NCBI RefSeq assembly: GCF_000956465.1
Contig: NZ_JYJA01000032.1
Location: 62,001 to 126,000 of the forward strand
From: Microbacterium trichothecenolyticum
GTDB taxonomy: Bacteria; Actinomycetota; Actinomycetes; Actinomycetales; Microbacteriaceae
Direction: 5' to 3'
Length of the DNA: 64,000 bases
A program made the translations under genes and the position numbers. How positions within the stretch are numbered: the first letter of the stretch is position 1; each line of letters starts with the position of its first letter. The notes beneath the pieces were generated by a model. It was given only the letters and a program-made list of their open reading frames with translations, did no database searches and was not told the origin of the DNA. Below, one piece after another: positions 29,355 through 38,888 of this stretch.

Positions 29355-29677
29355 GCCAGATCACGACGCACGTGCTGGATGCTGCGCTCGGAGGCCCTGC
29401 CCGCGGCGTCGGCGTCGTGCTGACCACGGCCGACGGGGCCGAGATCGCGTCCGGCGTGACCGACGGGGCGGGCCGGATCTCGGATCTGGGCCCGGAGCGT
29501 CTCGACGCCGGCACGTACCGGCTCACGTTCGCGACCGGCGACTTCTTCGCCGCGACGGGGCGCACCACGTTCTACCCGGTCGTGTCGATCGACTTCGCGG
29601 TCGCCGACGCCGACCAGCACTACCACGTGCCCCTGCTGCTCAGCCCGTTCGCGTACTCGACCTACCGGGGGAACTGA
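29351..29677 (+). CDS. uraH: 5-hydroxyisourate hydrolase (transthyretin-related)
   Basis: 108 residues. It has the N-terminal SQITTHVLDAALGGPARGV signature with the catalytic histidine, an internal YRLTFATGDFF and the C-terminal HYHVPLLLSPFAYSTYRGN. The family normally ends YRGS; here the last residue is asparagine, a mild variant. It hydrolyses the product of uricase. It is coupled to uraD by a 4-nt overlap and to the uricase gene by 1 nt. Confidence 0.93.
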   Translation: MSQITTHVLDAALGGPARGVGVVLTTADGAEIASGVTDGAGRISDLGPERLDAGTYRLTFATGDFFAATGRTTFYPVVSIDFAVADADQHYHVPLLLSPFAYSTYRGN

Positions 29678-29678
29678 C

Positions 29679-30578
29679 ATGCCCGAGCCCGCGATCGTGC
29701 TCGGCGCGAACCAGTACGGCAAAGCCGAGGTGCGACTCGTCCGCATCGACCGGGACGGCCCGCGACACGGGATCACCGACTTCGACGTGACCTCGCAGCT
29801 GCGTGGCGATTTCGCCGCGGCCCACATGGAGGGGGACAATTCGCGGATCGTCGCCACCGACACGCAGAAGAACACGGTGTTCGCCTTCGCCCGCGACGGC
29901 GTCGGCACGCCCGAGGAGTTCCTGCTCCGGCTGGGACGCCACTTCACAGGGGAGTTCGACTGGGTCACCGGCGGACGCTGGGAGGCCGAGCAGTACACCT
30001 GGAACCGCATCCCCGTCGACGGTGCGGGGCACGACCACTCGTTCGTGCGCGGCGGCACAGAGACCCGCACGGCCGTGGTCACGTTCGTGGGAGCCGAGGC
30101 GACCGTCATCTCGGGGCTGCGCGATCTCGCGGTGCTGAAGTCCGCCGGGTCGGAGTTCCACGGGTTCGTGCGCGACCGGTACGCGACGCTCGCCGAGACG
30201 GACGACCGCATCCTCGCGACGTCCGTCACCGCGAGGTGGCGCTACAACCGCCTCGACGTCGGGTTCGACGAGTCCTACGCCGAAGTGCGCCGTCTGCTGC
30301 TCGAGGCATTCGCCCGGACGCACTCGCTCGCGCTGCAGCAGACCCTGTACGAGATGGGTCGGTGGGTCCTAGAGGCCCGCACCGAGATCGACGAGATCCG
30401 CTTCTCGATGTCGAACCTGCATCACTTCGCGGTGGACTTGACGCCGTTCGGGCTCGACAACCCCAACGAAGTCTTCTACGCCGCCGATCGCCCGTACGGG
30501 CTGATCGAGGCGACGGTGCTCCGCGACGGCGTGCCGGGGAACCACCCCGCGTGGCAGGGGATCGCCGGCTTCTGCTGA
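29679..30578 (+). CDS. uox: urate oxidase (factor-independent uricase)
   Basis: 299 residues, the usual size. Signature blocks: VLGANQYGKAEVRLV near the N-terminus, DNSRIVATDTQKNTVFAFA (active-site Thr and Lys charge relay), SFVRGGTETRTA, LKSAGSEFHGFVRDRYATL and SMSNLHHFAVDL (the conserved histidine/asparagine region). It oxidises urate to 5-hydroxyisourate with release of H2O2, no cofactor needed. Last gene of the operon; no obvious terminator follows before the convergent nitroreductase. Confidence 0.96.
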   Translation: MPEPAIVLGANQYGKAEVRLVRIDRDGPRHGITDFDVTSQLRGDFAAAHMEGDNSRIVATDTQKNTVFAFARDGVGTPEEFLLRLGRHFTGEFDWVTGGRWEAEQYTWNRIPVDGAGHDHSFVRGGTETRTAVVTFVGAEATVISGLRDLAVLKSAGSEFHGFVRDRYATLAETDDRILATSVTARWRYNRLDVGFDESYAEVRRLLLEAFARTHSLALQQTLYEMGRWVLEARTEIDEIRFSMSNLHHFAVDLTPFGLDNPNEVFYAADRPYGLIEATVLRDGVPGNHPAWQGIAGFC

Positions 30579-30620
30579 GGCCCTCGGCCCCACGCACGGA
30601 GAAGAACGCGTTGGGCCGTG

Positions 30621-31163
30621 TCAGCTCTTCGGCATGCGGCTCACGAAGCGGGTGGCGTCGACGCCCTTGCGGCGGGTCGGACGCGAGCGCTTCGGCTTGC
30701 CGCCGACGTAGAGCCAGCCGAGCAGCTCCTCGTTCTTCTTGAGGCCGTGGGCCTTCGCGACGGCCTTCGACCGGGTGTAGTCGCCGGTGCGCCAGAAGAC
30801 ACCCCAGCCGGCCTCGTCGAGCACCAGGCTCAGCACGTGCGCGACTCCGGAGGCGACGGCCTCCTGCTCCCACCGCGGCACCTTATGCGTCTTGCTGTAG
30901 CTCGCCACCACCGCGATGAGCAGCGGCGCCCGCATCGGCTTGGACGACGTGCCCTTGTCGCCCTCGGCCTTGTTGATGGCCCGGCCCAGGCGCTGTCGAT
31001 CGGCACCGCGCAGCTCGATGAGACGCCACGGGTGCAGCGACTTGTGGTCGGCGACGCGCCCGGCGGCGGCGACGAAATCGAGGAGCTCCTCGTGCGTAGG
31101 CGCCTCATCCGTCACCTTCGACCACGACCGCCGCGCGAGTGCGGCGTCGAGCGCGCCGGACAT
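30621..31163 (-). CDS. nitroreductase-family flavoprotein
   Basis: 180 residues. The FMN-binding start ALDAALARRSWSKVTDEAPTHEEL and the HKSLHPWRLIEL block fit the nitroreductase superfamily; AVASGVAHVLSLVLDEAGWGVFWRTGDYTR matches the second conserved half. Substrate unknown. It overlaps msrB by ATGA and is therefore co-transcribed with a methionine sulfoxide reductase, suggesting a redox-stress role. The C-terminus is basic (KPKRSRPTRRKGVDATRFVSRMPKS). Confidence 0.82.
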   Translation of the reverse strand: MSGALDAALARRSWSKVTDEAPTHEELLDFVAAAGRVADHKSLHPWRLIELRGADRQRLGRAINKAEGDKGTSSKPMRAPLLIAVVASYSKTHKVPRWEQEAVASGVAHVLSLVLDEAGWGVFWRTGDYTRSKAVAKAHGLKKNEELLGWLYVGGKPKRSRPTRRKGVDATRFVSRMPKS

Positions 31164-31573
31164 CACGCCGCGCCCTCGCCGGGCGTGAACTGCAGCGAGA
31201 TCGAGTTCATGCAGTAGCGGTCGCCGGTGGGGGTGCCGAAGCCGTCGGGGAACACATGGCCCAGGTGCGAGCCGCAGTTCGCGCAGCGCACCTCGGTGCG
31301 CACCATGCCGTGGCTGTCGTCCTCGATGAGCTCGACCGCCTCGGGGCGGATGGACTCGTAGAAGCTCGGCCAGCCGCAGTGCGAGTCGAACTTCGTCCCG
31401 CTCTGGAACAGCTCGGCGCCGCACGCCGCGCACGTGTACAGTCCGGCGCGGCTCTCGTCGAGCAGCTCACCGGTCCAGGGCCGTTCGGTGCCCGCCTGGC
31501 GCAGCACGGCGTACTGATCGGGGGTCAGCTCGTCGCGCCACTCGGCTTCGCTCTTGTCGACGGCGTAGCTCAT
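31163..31573 (-). CDS. msrB: peptide methionine (R)-S-oxide reductase MsrB
   Basis: 136 residues. Zinc is held by two CXXC pairs (Cys48/Cys51 and Cys97/Cys100). The catalytic cysteine is Cys121 in RYCMNS and a resolving cysteine candidate is Cys66 in DSHCGWPS. GGAGGAACC gives an excellent ribosome site. It repairs the R-epimer of methionine sulfoxide with thioredoxin. First gene of a two-gene operon with the nitroreductase. Confidence 0.96.
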   Translation of the reverse strand: MSYAVDKSEAEWRDELTPDQYAVLRQAGTERPWTGELLDESRAGLYTCAACGAELFQSGTKFDSHCGWPSFYESIRPEAVELIEDDSHGMVRTEVRCANCGSHLGHVFPDGFGTPTGDRYCMNSISLQFTPGEGAA

Positions 31574-31770
31574 GGTTCCTCCTCGCCGCCCACTGCGGCC
31601 ACGCTCCATTCAACCCCAGCTGCCGGGGCGGTGGGCCGCACCGGGTCGCCCGCATCCGTGAAACCCCACCGTGCGGACGAGACCTCGGGGTTTCCCCACG
31701 GTCTCGTCCTTCGACTGCGGTCTCACCGACGCGCGCGACGGGACGGGACGGTGTGGGCGAGGATGAGGGC

Positions 31771-32790
31771 ATGGACGAGGCGGACGCACACGAGCGCGCG
31801 GCGGTCGTCGAGCGGTACGCGCGTTTCGCGCGCGACGAGGCGCCCGGCCGCTCGCCGCTGTACGCCGAGTGGGCGGACGGGGTCGCCTCCGATCCGGAGC
31901 TCGCCGCCATCCTCGCCCGCATCCCCGCCACTCGGCGGCAGCCGCCGCTCGTCTTCGCGGTGACCCGCATGCTCGGCGCCCCCGAGGGCGCGTTCCCGGC
32001 CTGGGCCGCGTGGCTCGTCGAGCACGGCGAGGAGGTGGTGGCCGAGGCATCCGTCCGTCGTCTGCAGACCAACGAGCCGCAGCGGTGTGCCGCCCTGCTC
32101 CCGGCGCTCGCGACGGTCGACGGGCCGATCGCACTGCTCGAAGTCGGCGCGAGCGGAGGGCTGTGCCTGTACCCCGACCGCTACTCGTACCGCTACCGGG
32201 GGAGCGGTGGCGTCCTCGCGCTCGATCCCGACGCCGGGGCCTCACCGGTGGTGCTCGAGTGTGACGTCACCGGCGAACCGCCGCTGCGGCTGCCGGAGGT
32301 CGTGTGGCGCGCCGGGATCGACCTCGAGCCGCTCGACGCGGCCGACGTGGGCGACCGTCGGTTCCTCATGAGCCTCGTGTGGCCGGGCGAGAGCGGAAGG
32401 ACGGAGCGGATCGCCGCCGCCCTCGACATCGCCGCCGCAGAACCGCCGCACCTGATCGCCGGCGACGCATCCGACCCCGAGGTGCTGCGCGCGGCCGCCG
32501 CGCTCGCACCCGCCGACGCGACGCTCGTCATCAGCACGCCGGGGGTCCTGCCGCACATCCCGCGCGCCGGACGCGAACGCCTCCTCGATGCCGTGCGCAC
32601 CCTCGACGCGGTCTGGATCACGATCGACCCGCCCGCGCTGCACGATCGGTGGCGGCCTCCCGTCGACGCCGCGTCGTGGGGCGGCTTCGTGCTCGGTCGC
32701 GGCGGTCACCCGCTCGCTGCGGTCGACCCGCTCGGCTCGTTCGTGCACTGGCGCGCGTGGCTCACGGGAGGAACGGATGCCGCGGGCTAG
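31771..32790 (+). CDS. DUF2332 family protein
   Basis: 339 residues. The actinobacterial DUF2332 pattern is visible: RYARFARDEAPGRSPLYAEWADGVASDPE, then TNEPQRCAALLPAL, LLEVGASGGLCLYPDRYSYRY and LVWPGESGRTERIAAAL. The GASGGL segment followed by acidic residues resembles a SAM-binding loop, so a methyltransferase-like activity is possible but not established. ATG 31771 was chosen over 31753. The next gene follows after 9 nt but appears to have its own leaderless promoter. Confidence 0.85.
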   Translation: MDEADAHERAAVVERYARFARDEAPGRSPLYAEWADGVASDPELAAILARIPATRRQPPLVFAVTRMLGAPEGAFPAWAAWLVEHGEEVVAEASVRRLQTNEPQRCAALLPALATVDGPIALLEVGASGGLCLYPDRYSYRYRGSGGVLALDPDAGASPVVLECDVTGEPPLRLPEVVWRAGIDLEPLDAADVGDRRFLMSLVWPGESGRTERIAAALDIAAAEPPHLIAGDASDPEVLRAAAALAPADATLVISTPGVLPHIPRAGRERLLDAVRTLDAVWITIDPPALHDRWRPPVDAASWGGFVLGRGGHPLAAVDPLGSFVHWRAWLTGGTDAAG

Positions 32791-32799
32791 CGTGGAGGC

Positions 32800-33048
32800 G
32801 TGCCTCTGACCGACCGCGACCGCGCCATCCTCGACTTCGAGGCCGAGTGGCGCCGGCACGCGGGGGCCAAGGAGGAGGCCATCCGCTCCGACCTGGGCCT
32901 GTCGCCCGCGCGGTACTACCAGCTGCTCGGCCGCCTCATCGACACGACCGACGCGCAGGAGCACGACCCCATGCTCGTGAAGCGGCTCCGCCGGCTGCGC
33001 GAGGCGCGTCTGCACGAGCGCGCCGGCCGCGCCGCCGACGCGCGCTGA
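32800..33048 (+). CDS. DUF3263 small helix-turn-helix-like protein
   Basis: 82 residues: LTDRDRAILDFEAEWRRHAGAKEEAIRSDLGLSPARYYQLLGRLID is the full DUF3263 core, with a helix-turn-helix-like central region and a basic C-terminal tail. Found almost only in actinobacteria; some relatives lie next to LytR_C proteins as here. GTG start preceded 6 nt upstream by TAGCGT (leaderless). Confidence 0.88.
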   Translation: MPLTDRDRAILDFEAEWRRHAGAKEEAIRSDLGLSPARYYQLLGRLIDTTDAQEHDPMLVKRLRRLREARLHERAGRAADAR

Positions 33049-33116
33049 CCCGCCGCCGCGCGCCACGCGGGCCGTCACGGACCGGGAGCCCGGGGTTCGG
33101 CGGGTAACATCGACGG

Positions 33117-33686
33117 GTGCCGACCACCAGCTTCCCCCGGGATCGTTTCGACGATGTGCCGGAGACGGACCGCGTCGGCGCCCACCGGGCCGAGAACCCC
33201 CGGATGCGGGGATGGGTCGTCCTGCTGTGGGCCGCGCTGGCCACCGTCGTGCTCATCGTCGTGGGCATCTTCGGCACACTGCTGGCGTCCGGGCGCATCG
33301 AGCTGGTCCCCACGCCCACCCCGACCGTGGAACCGGTTCCCGAGGTGACGCCGGTCGTCGACGTGAACTACGACGTGATGATCCTCAACGCGACCCCCGA
33401 GCAGGGTCTCGCGACGCAGATGAAGGACGTCGTCGTCGGTGCGGGCTGGGCGGATGACAAGGTGACCGCGGGCGAGGCGGGGTCGCAGGACTTCCCGACG
33501 ACCACCGTGTTCTACGTCGACCCGGCTGACGAAGCCGCGGCCGCGGGCCTCGCCGGCATCATCGGAGGCGCCGAGATCGAGCAGAGCGAGGCGTACCCCG
33601 CGACCACGGAGGGCGTGCCGCAGCTCACTGTCGTGATCGGTCTCGACCGCACGGCTGCGGGGCAGACCCCGGCCCCTACGCCCTGA
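33117..33686 (+). CDS. membrane-anchored LytR_C-domain protein
   Basis: 189 residues: an N-terminal cytosolic stretch, one transmembrane helix (about 32-56, [20 protein letters not shown]), a Thr/Pro spacer, then a LytR C-terminal domain ([31 protein letters not shown] ... [21 protein letters not shown]). Such solitary LytR_C proteins are thought to act at the cell wall, but function is unproven. GTG start with TAACAT 6 nt before it. It follows DUF3263 in the common actinobacterial order. Confidence 0.85.
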   Translation: MPTTSFPRDRFDDVPETDRVGAHRAENPRMRGWVVLLWAALATVVLIVVGIFGTLLASGRIELVPTPTPTVEPVPEVTPVVDVNYDVMILNATPEQGLATQMKDVVVGAGWADDKVTAGEAGSQDFPTTTVFYVDPADEAAAAGLAGIIGGAEIEQSEAYPATTEGVPQLTVVIGLDRTAAGQTPAPTP

Positions 33687-33716
33687 CCCGTCGAGCGCGT
33701 GTTTCGCGCCGGTAAA

Positions 33717-33744
33717 CACTTGTGTGCCTGCATGTCAACAAGTG
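33717..33744. promoter_or_regulatory. inverted repeat CACTTGT-N14-ACAAGTG upstream of csp
   Basis: A 7-bp perfect inverted repeat lies about 75 nt before the cold-shock gene, ahead of a TACGAT -10-like hexamer at 33778-33783. It could be an operator or, since no gene lies between, part of a terminator for the LytR_C gene (no U-tract seen). Confidence 0.4.
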
Positions 33745-33816
33745 ACGAAACGCGCGGATGCCGCGATTTGGCCTGCATACGATGAAGCCCTGCACCGCCG
33801 GCAACAGGAGAAACGC

Positions 33817-34017
33817 ATGACCCAGGGCACCGTCAAATGGTTCAACGCCGAGAAGGGATTCGGCTTCATCACCGTCGCCGACGGCCAGGACGTCTTCGTC
33901 CACTACTCGAACATCGACATGTCGGGCTTCCGCGTGCTGGAGGAGGGGCAGACCGTGGAGTTCACGGTCGGCTCCGGCCAGAAGGGGCCGCAGGCCGAGT
34001 CCGTGCGCGTCGTCTGA
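33817..34017 (+). CDS. cspA: cold shock protein CspA family
   Basis: 66 residues, one OB-fold cold-shock domain. RNP1 is KGFGFI and RNP2 is [30 protein letters not shown] is canonical. It binds single-stranded RNA/DNA and melts RNA structure. ACAGGAGAAACGC gives a good ribosome site. Typical stand-alone csp followed by its own terminator. Confidence 0.95.
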   Translation: MTQGTVKWFNAEKGFGFITVADGQDVFVHYSNIDMSGFRVLEEGQTVEFTVGSGQKGPQAESVRVV

Positions 34018-34051
34018 CGCCCGGCTCAGCGCCCGACGCTGAACCGACACC

Positions 34052-34083
34052 GGAGACGGGATGCCGAGAGGCGTCCCGTCTCC
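34052..34083 (+). terminator. terminator after csp
   Basis: GGAGACGGGA pairs with TCCCGTCTCC (inner TGCC/GGC partly extends it) and is followed by TTGCGTTT. Confidence 0.8.
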
Positions 34084-34110
34084 TTGCGTTTCAGCATCCG
34101 TCCCCACGGC

Positions 34111-34139
34111 TTGCACTCGGTAGGGTCGAGTGCCAGAAT
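34111..34139 (+). promoter_or_regulatory. groEL promoter (-35/-10)
   Basis: TTGCAC (34111-34116), a 17-nt spacer, and CAGAAT (34134-34139) form a SigA-like promoter whose start site would fall in the CIRCE element immediately downstream. Confidence 0.6.
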
Positions 34140-34142
34140 GAT

Positions 34143-34169
34143 TTAGCACTCGTCTTCATTGAGTGCTAA
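34143..34169 (+). promoter_or_regulatory. CIRCE operator (HrcA-binding)
   Basis: Perfect consensus TTAGCACTC-N9-GAGTGCTAA. HrcA represses groE/dnaK-type heat-shock genes through this element. It overlaps the predicted transcription start of groEL, 37 nt before the ATG. Confidence 0.95.
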
Positions 34170-35825
<1,656 letters not shown>

Positions 35826-35856
35826 TCCAGAACTCCACGACCGCGTAACGCGTTCA

Positions 35857-35890
35857 CAGAACGGCCCCTCCGCGCGGAGGGGCCGTTCTG
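35857..35890. terminator. bidirectional terminator after groEL
   Basis: A 34-nt near-perfect palindrome (CAGAACGGCCCCTCCG and its complement, 16-bp stem) between convergent groEL and the WXG100 gene. No long U-tract. Confidence 0.8.
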
Positions 35891-35904
35891 CGTTCCGGTG
35901 GGGG

Positions 35905-36192
35905 TCAGCGGAACAGGCTCGTGGTGGCGAGTTCGGTGTCGGCGTACTGGTGGCCGGCCGCCGCGAGCGCGGCGTTGATGTTCGCCAGTGATTCCTCGAC
36001 CTGACGCTGCGTCGCCCGCCACTGCTCGACGACGCCCGCGAACGCGGCCGAGGCCGATCCGGTCCACGACGACTGCAGCTGCGTGAGCTGGGCGAGCATC
36101 GCGTTCGACTCCGCCTGCAGTCGGTCGATCGTGCCCCGCACCGTGGCGGTCGAGGTGAGGATGCTGTCGCTGTCGACGGTGAAGACGGCCAT
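35905..36192 (-). CDS. WXG100 (ESAT-6-like) protein
   Basis: 95 residues forming a helix-turn-helix hairpin: FTVDSDSILTSTATVRGTIDRLQAESNAML, then the WXG turn as SSWTGSASAAF (residues about 42-47), then VEQWRATQRQVEESLANINAALAAAG. The C-terminal YxxxD/E-type export signal is present loosely as YADTE. These are normally type VII secretion substrates, yet no esx/EccC gene is in the window. It starts with ATG after AGGAG. It is downstream of the histidine kinase gene on the same strand (138-nt gap). Confidence 0.88.
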   Translation of the reverse strand: MAVFTVDSDSILTSTATVRGTIDRLQAESNAMLAQLTQLQSSWTGSASAAFAGVVEQWRATQRQVEESLANINAALAAAGHQYADTELATTSLFR

Positions 36193-36330
36193 TCGGGGCT
36201 CCTGATCAACGTGCGGCGGCCGGATGCCGAACCGCGGTGAAGCCACGCTAGGCGTCCGACAGCGCGGGGCGGAGGCATCCGTCGTCAGCTGTGCACGATG
36301 AGGCACCGGCCGCGGCTGGGGAGGAGGCGC

Positions 36331-38088
36331 TCACTCGGGGGCGTCGGCGAGCCTCGCCATGGGCTGGGTCGCGAGATCGACGTGCTCCGCCGCGTCGCGC
36401 GCGTCGGCGAGGGGGAACGCCACGCGGAAGGTCGCACCGCCCCCCGGCGTGTCGACGACCCCGACCGAGCCGTGCAGCGCCTCGACGATCGATGCGACGA
36501 TCGACAGGCCCAGACCCGACCCGCCGGTCTCGCGCGTGCGCGACGTGTCGGCCCGCCAGAAGCGCTGGAAGATCTTGTCCTTGATCTGGTCGGGCACGCC
36601 CTCGCCGTGGTCGATCACCTCGATCCACCCCATGCGATCGCGCACGTCGACGCCGACGCGCAGCTCGACGGGGGACTCGTCCGACGAGTACCGCCGCGCG
36701 TTGCCGAGCAGGTTCGTCACGACCTGGCGGATGCGATTCTCGTCGCCGAGCACCACCGGCAGGAGGCCGTCGACGGGCGGCTCCGGGTCGGCGTCGGGAA
36801 GGATCGTCGGCAGCGTCGCACTCGCGGCGGCTCCCGCGGCGGGCACCGGCTTCGGGCGGCGGCGCAGCAGCGACAGCGTCGCACCGGCGCGCGAGATCGC
36901 GGAGGGCCCCCCGGCGCGGCGCTTGGTCTCGGGCGGGACGGATGCCTCGTCCTCGGGCGGCAGCGCGGGCTCGCCGACCGTGGTGTCGATGACGGTGACC
37001 AGGCGCATCGGCGAGGCGGCGCGCACGTCGAGGGCGGCGTCGCGCGCGATGGGGCGCAGGTCGACGGGGCCGATCACGACGTCGCGGCGCTCGTCCAGCC
37101 GGGCGAGCGCGAGCAGGTCCTCGACGAGGACGCCCATGCGGATCGCCTCCTTCTCGATGCGCTCCATCGACTGGGCGACGTCTTCGTCGCCGCGGATGGC
37201 CCCCATGCGGTACAGCTCGGCATACCCGCGGACGGTGACCAGCGGGGTGCGCAGCTCGTGGCTCGCGTCGCCGACGAACCGCCGCATCTGCCGCACCGTC
37301 GAGTCGCGCTGCGAGAGAGCCGCGTCGACGCGGTCGAGCATCGCGTTGATCGCGGTCTTGAGACGGCCCACCTCGGTCGTCGTCGGCTCGATGTCGGTCA
37401 TGCGCAGGCTGAAGTCGCCGCCCGCGATGGCGTCGGCGGTCGATTCGACCTGGCCGAGGCTGCGGAAAGTCAGCGTGACGAGGAAGCGCGTCGCCACCGC
37501 ACCGGCGATGAGCACCACGAGCGCGAGGATCGAGTAGATGCCGATGTACTGCGCGATCGTCCGGTTGACGCTGGCCAGGGGGAGGGCGACGAGCTGCGGG
37601 TAGAGGATGCCGGTGTCCTCGGACGGCTGGGTCGAGACGGTGGCGAGGAACTCCGCTTCGCCGTCGTCCGACATGAGCTGCGTGATCTGCAGCTCCTTGG
37701 TGACCGCCTGCTCGGGCGTCAACGTGAGCGGCACCGCAGGAGAGGGTCCGCCGCGTCCGCCGACCAGCGCGAGGAGGTTGTCCTCCGGCGTCTTCGGCTC
37801 GTAGACGGCGACGAAGTAGTCGACGTCGGCGGTGCCCTCCTTCTCTTCGACGTCGAGGAGTCCGTCGACGGAGGAGAACTCGAGCAGGGGAGCGCCCGCT
37901 TCGGTGCGTGCGAGGGCGATGAGCTGCGTCTCGACGCCGTCGATCAGCGAGTTGCGGAGGAACAGGGCGGTGCCGACGCCGGCGGCGATGAGCCCGATCC
38001 CGAGGAGCGCGACGGTGACCCCGGTGACCTTCGCGCGCAGACTCGTGCCGCGCCACCACCGGGTGATCGCGTCGGGCTTGTGCGCCAG
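36331..38088 (-). CDS. two-component sensor histidine kinase (apparent CTG start)
   Basis: About 585 residues: transmembrane helix 1 (VTGVTVALLGIGLIAAGVGT), extracytoplasmic sensor, transmembrane helix 2 (IGIYSILALVVLIAGAVATRF), HAMP, phosphoacceptor GDASHELRTPLVTV (His277 if CTG 38088 starts), N box NLLGNARRYS, and GGSGLGLSIVASIVEAL. Between the phosphoacceptor helices and the N box lies an unusual Pro/Ala-rich insertion of about 75 residues. From the stop at 38152 down to 37735 no in-frame ATG, GTG or TTG exists; GTG 37734 would delete the first membrane helix. CTG 38088 has GAGGGGG 5 nt upstream. It follows the response regulator by 43 nt. Signal unknown. Confidence 0.85.
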   Translation of the reverse strand: MAHKPDAITRWWRGTSLRAKVTGVTVALLGIGLIAAGVGTALFLRNSLIDGVETQLIALARTEAGAPLLEFSSVDGLLDVEEKEGTADVDYFVAVYEPKTPEDNLLALVGGRGGPSPAVPLTLTPEQAVTKELQITQLMSDDGEAEFLATVSTQPSEDTGILYPQLVALPLASVNRTIAQYIGIYSILALVVLIAGAVATRFLVTLTFRSLGQVESTADAIAGGDFSLRMTDIEPTTTEVGRLKTAINAMLDRVDAALSQRDSTVRQMRRFVGDASHELRTPLVTVRGYAELYRMGAIRGDEDVAQSMERIEKEAIRMGVLVEDLLALARLDERRDVVIGPVDLRPIARDAALDVRAASPMRLVTVIDTTVGEPALPPEDEASVPPETKRRAGGPSAISRAGATLSLLRRRPKPVPAAGAAASATLPTILPDADPEPPVDGLLPVVLGDENRIRQVVTNLLGNARRYSSDESPVELRVGVDVRDRMGWIEVIDHGEGVPDQIKDKIFQRFWRADTSRTRETGGSGLGLSIVASIVEALHGSVGVVDTPGGGATFRVAFPLADARDAAEHVDLATQPMARLADAPE

Positions 38089-38131
38089 ATGGTCCCCCTC
38101 GCTCGCTGCCGCGCCGGGCGGCGCTTCCAGG

Positions 38132-38824
38132 CTAAGCGGTCTTGCCGGCCTTCAGCATGTAGCCGAAGCCGCGCTTGGTCTGGATGAGCGGCTCGGACGA
38201 GTGCGGGTCGATCTTGCGGCGCAGGTACGAGATGTAGCTTTCGACGATGCCGGCGTCGCCGTTGAAGTCGTATTCCCAGACGTGGTCGAGGATCTGGGCC
38301 TTCGACAGCACGCGGTTGGGGTTGAGCATGAGGTAGCGCAGCAGCTTGAACTCGGTCGGGCTGAGGTCGATGGAGGCGTCGCCCACCTGCACGTCGTGGG
38401 TGTCCTGGTCCATCGTGATCTCGCCGGCACGGATCACCGACTCCTCATCGGCCTGCATCGTGCGGCGCAGGATCGCCTGGATGCGGGCGACGATCTCGTC
38501 GAGGCTGAAGGGCTTGGTGACGTAGTCGTCGCCGCCGGCGTTGAGGCCGGTGATCTTGTCTTCGGTCTCGTCCTTGGCGGTGAGGAAGAGGATCGGCGCG
38601 GTGTAGCCGGCGCCGCGGAGGCGCTTGGTGACGCTGAACCCGTTCATATCGGGCAGCATCACGTCGAGGATGATGAGGTCCGGCTCCTCCTCGAGCACCG
38701 CAGAGATCGTCTGGGCGCCGTTCGAGACGGCCCGTACCTGGAATCCGGCGAATCGCAGGCTCGTGATCAGCAGGTCGCGGATGTTCGGTTCGTCGTCCAC
38801 GACGAGGATGCGCGGTGCGGTCAT
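38132..38824 (-). CDS. OmpR-family response regulator partnering the downstream kinase
   Basis: 230 residues. Receiver domain with Asp54 in LIILDVMLPDMNGFSV and FLTAKDETEDKITGLNAGGDDYVTKPFS; winged-helix domain with LSPTEFKLLRYLMLNPNRVLSKAQILDHVWEYDF and TKRGFGYML. The pattern is close to mycobacterial PhoP/TcrX-type regulators, but the regulon is unknown. It stops with TAG 43 nt before the kinase start. It is transcribed away from the folE locus. Confidence 0.92.
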   Translation of the reverse strand: MTAPRILVVDDEPNIRDLLITSLRFAGFQVRAVSNGAQTISAVLEEEPDLIILDVMLPDMNGFSVTKRLRGAGYTAPILFLTAKDETEDKITGLNAGGDDYVTKPFSLDEIVARIQAILRRTMQADEESVIRAGEITMDQDTHDVQVGDASIDLSPTEFKLLRYLMLNPNRVLSKAQILDHVWEYDFNGDAGIVESYISYLRRKIDPHSSEPLIQTKRGFGYMLKAGKTA

Positions 38825-38888
38825 GCCCTCATTATGTCGGCGGAACCCATGCGGCGTCTGGATATCCGGCGACGCGGCCGAGAATCCG

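Noticed and set aside
34120-34151. A second CIRCE-like site formed by GAGTGCC and the first CIRCE half
   Set aside because: The left half is imperfect and spacing is wrong; the downstream element is a perfect consensus and suffices.
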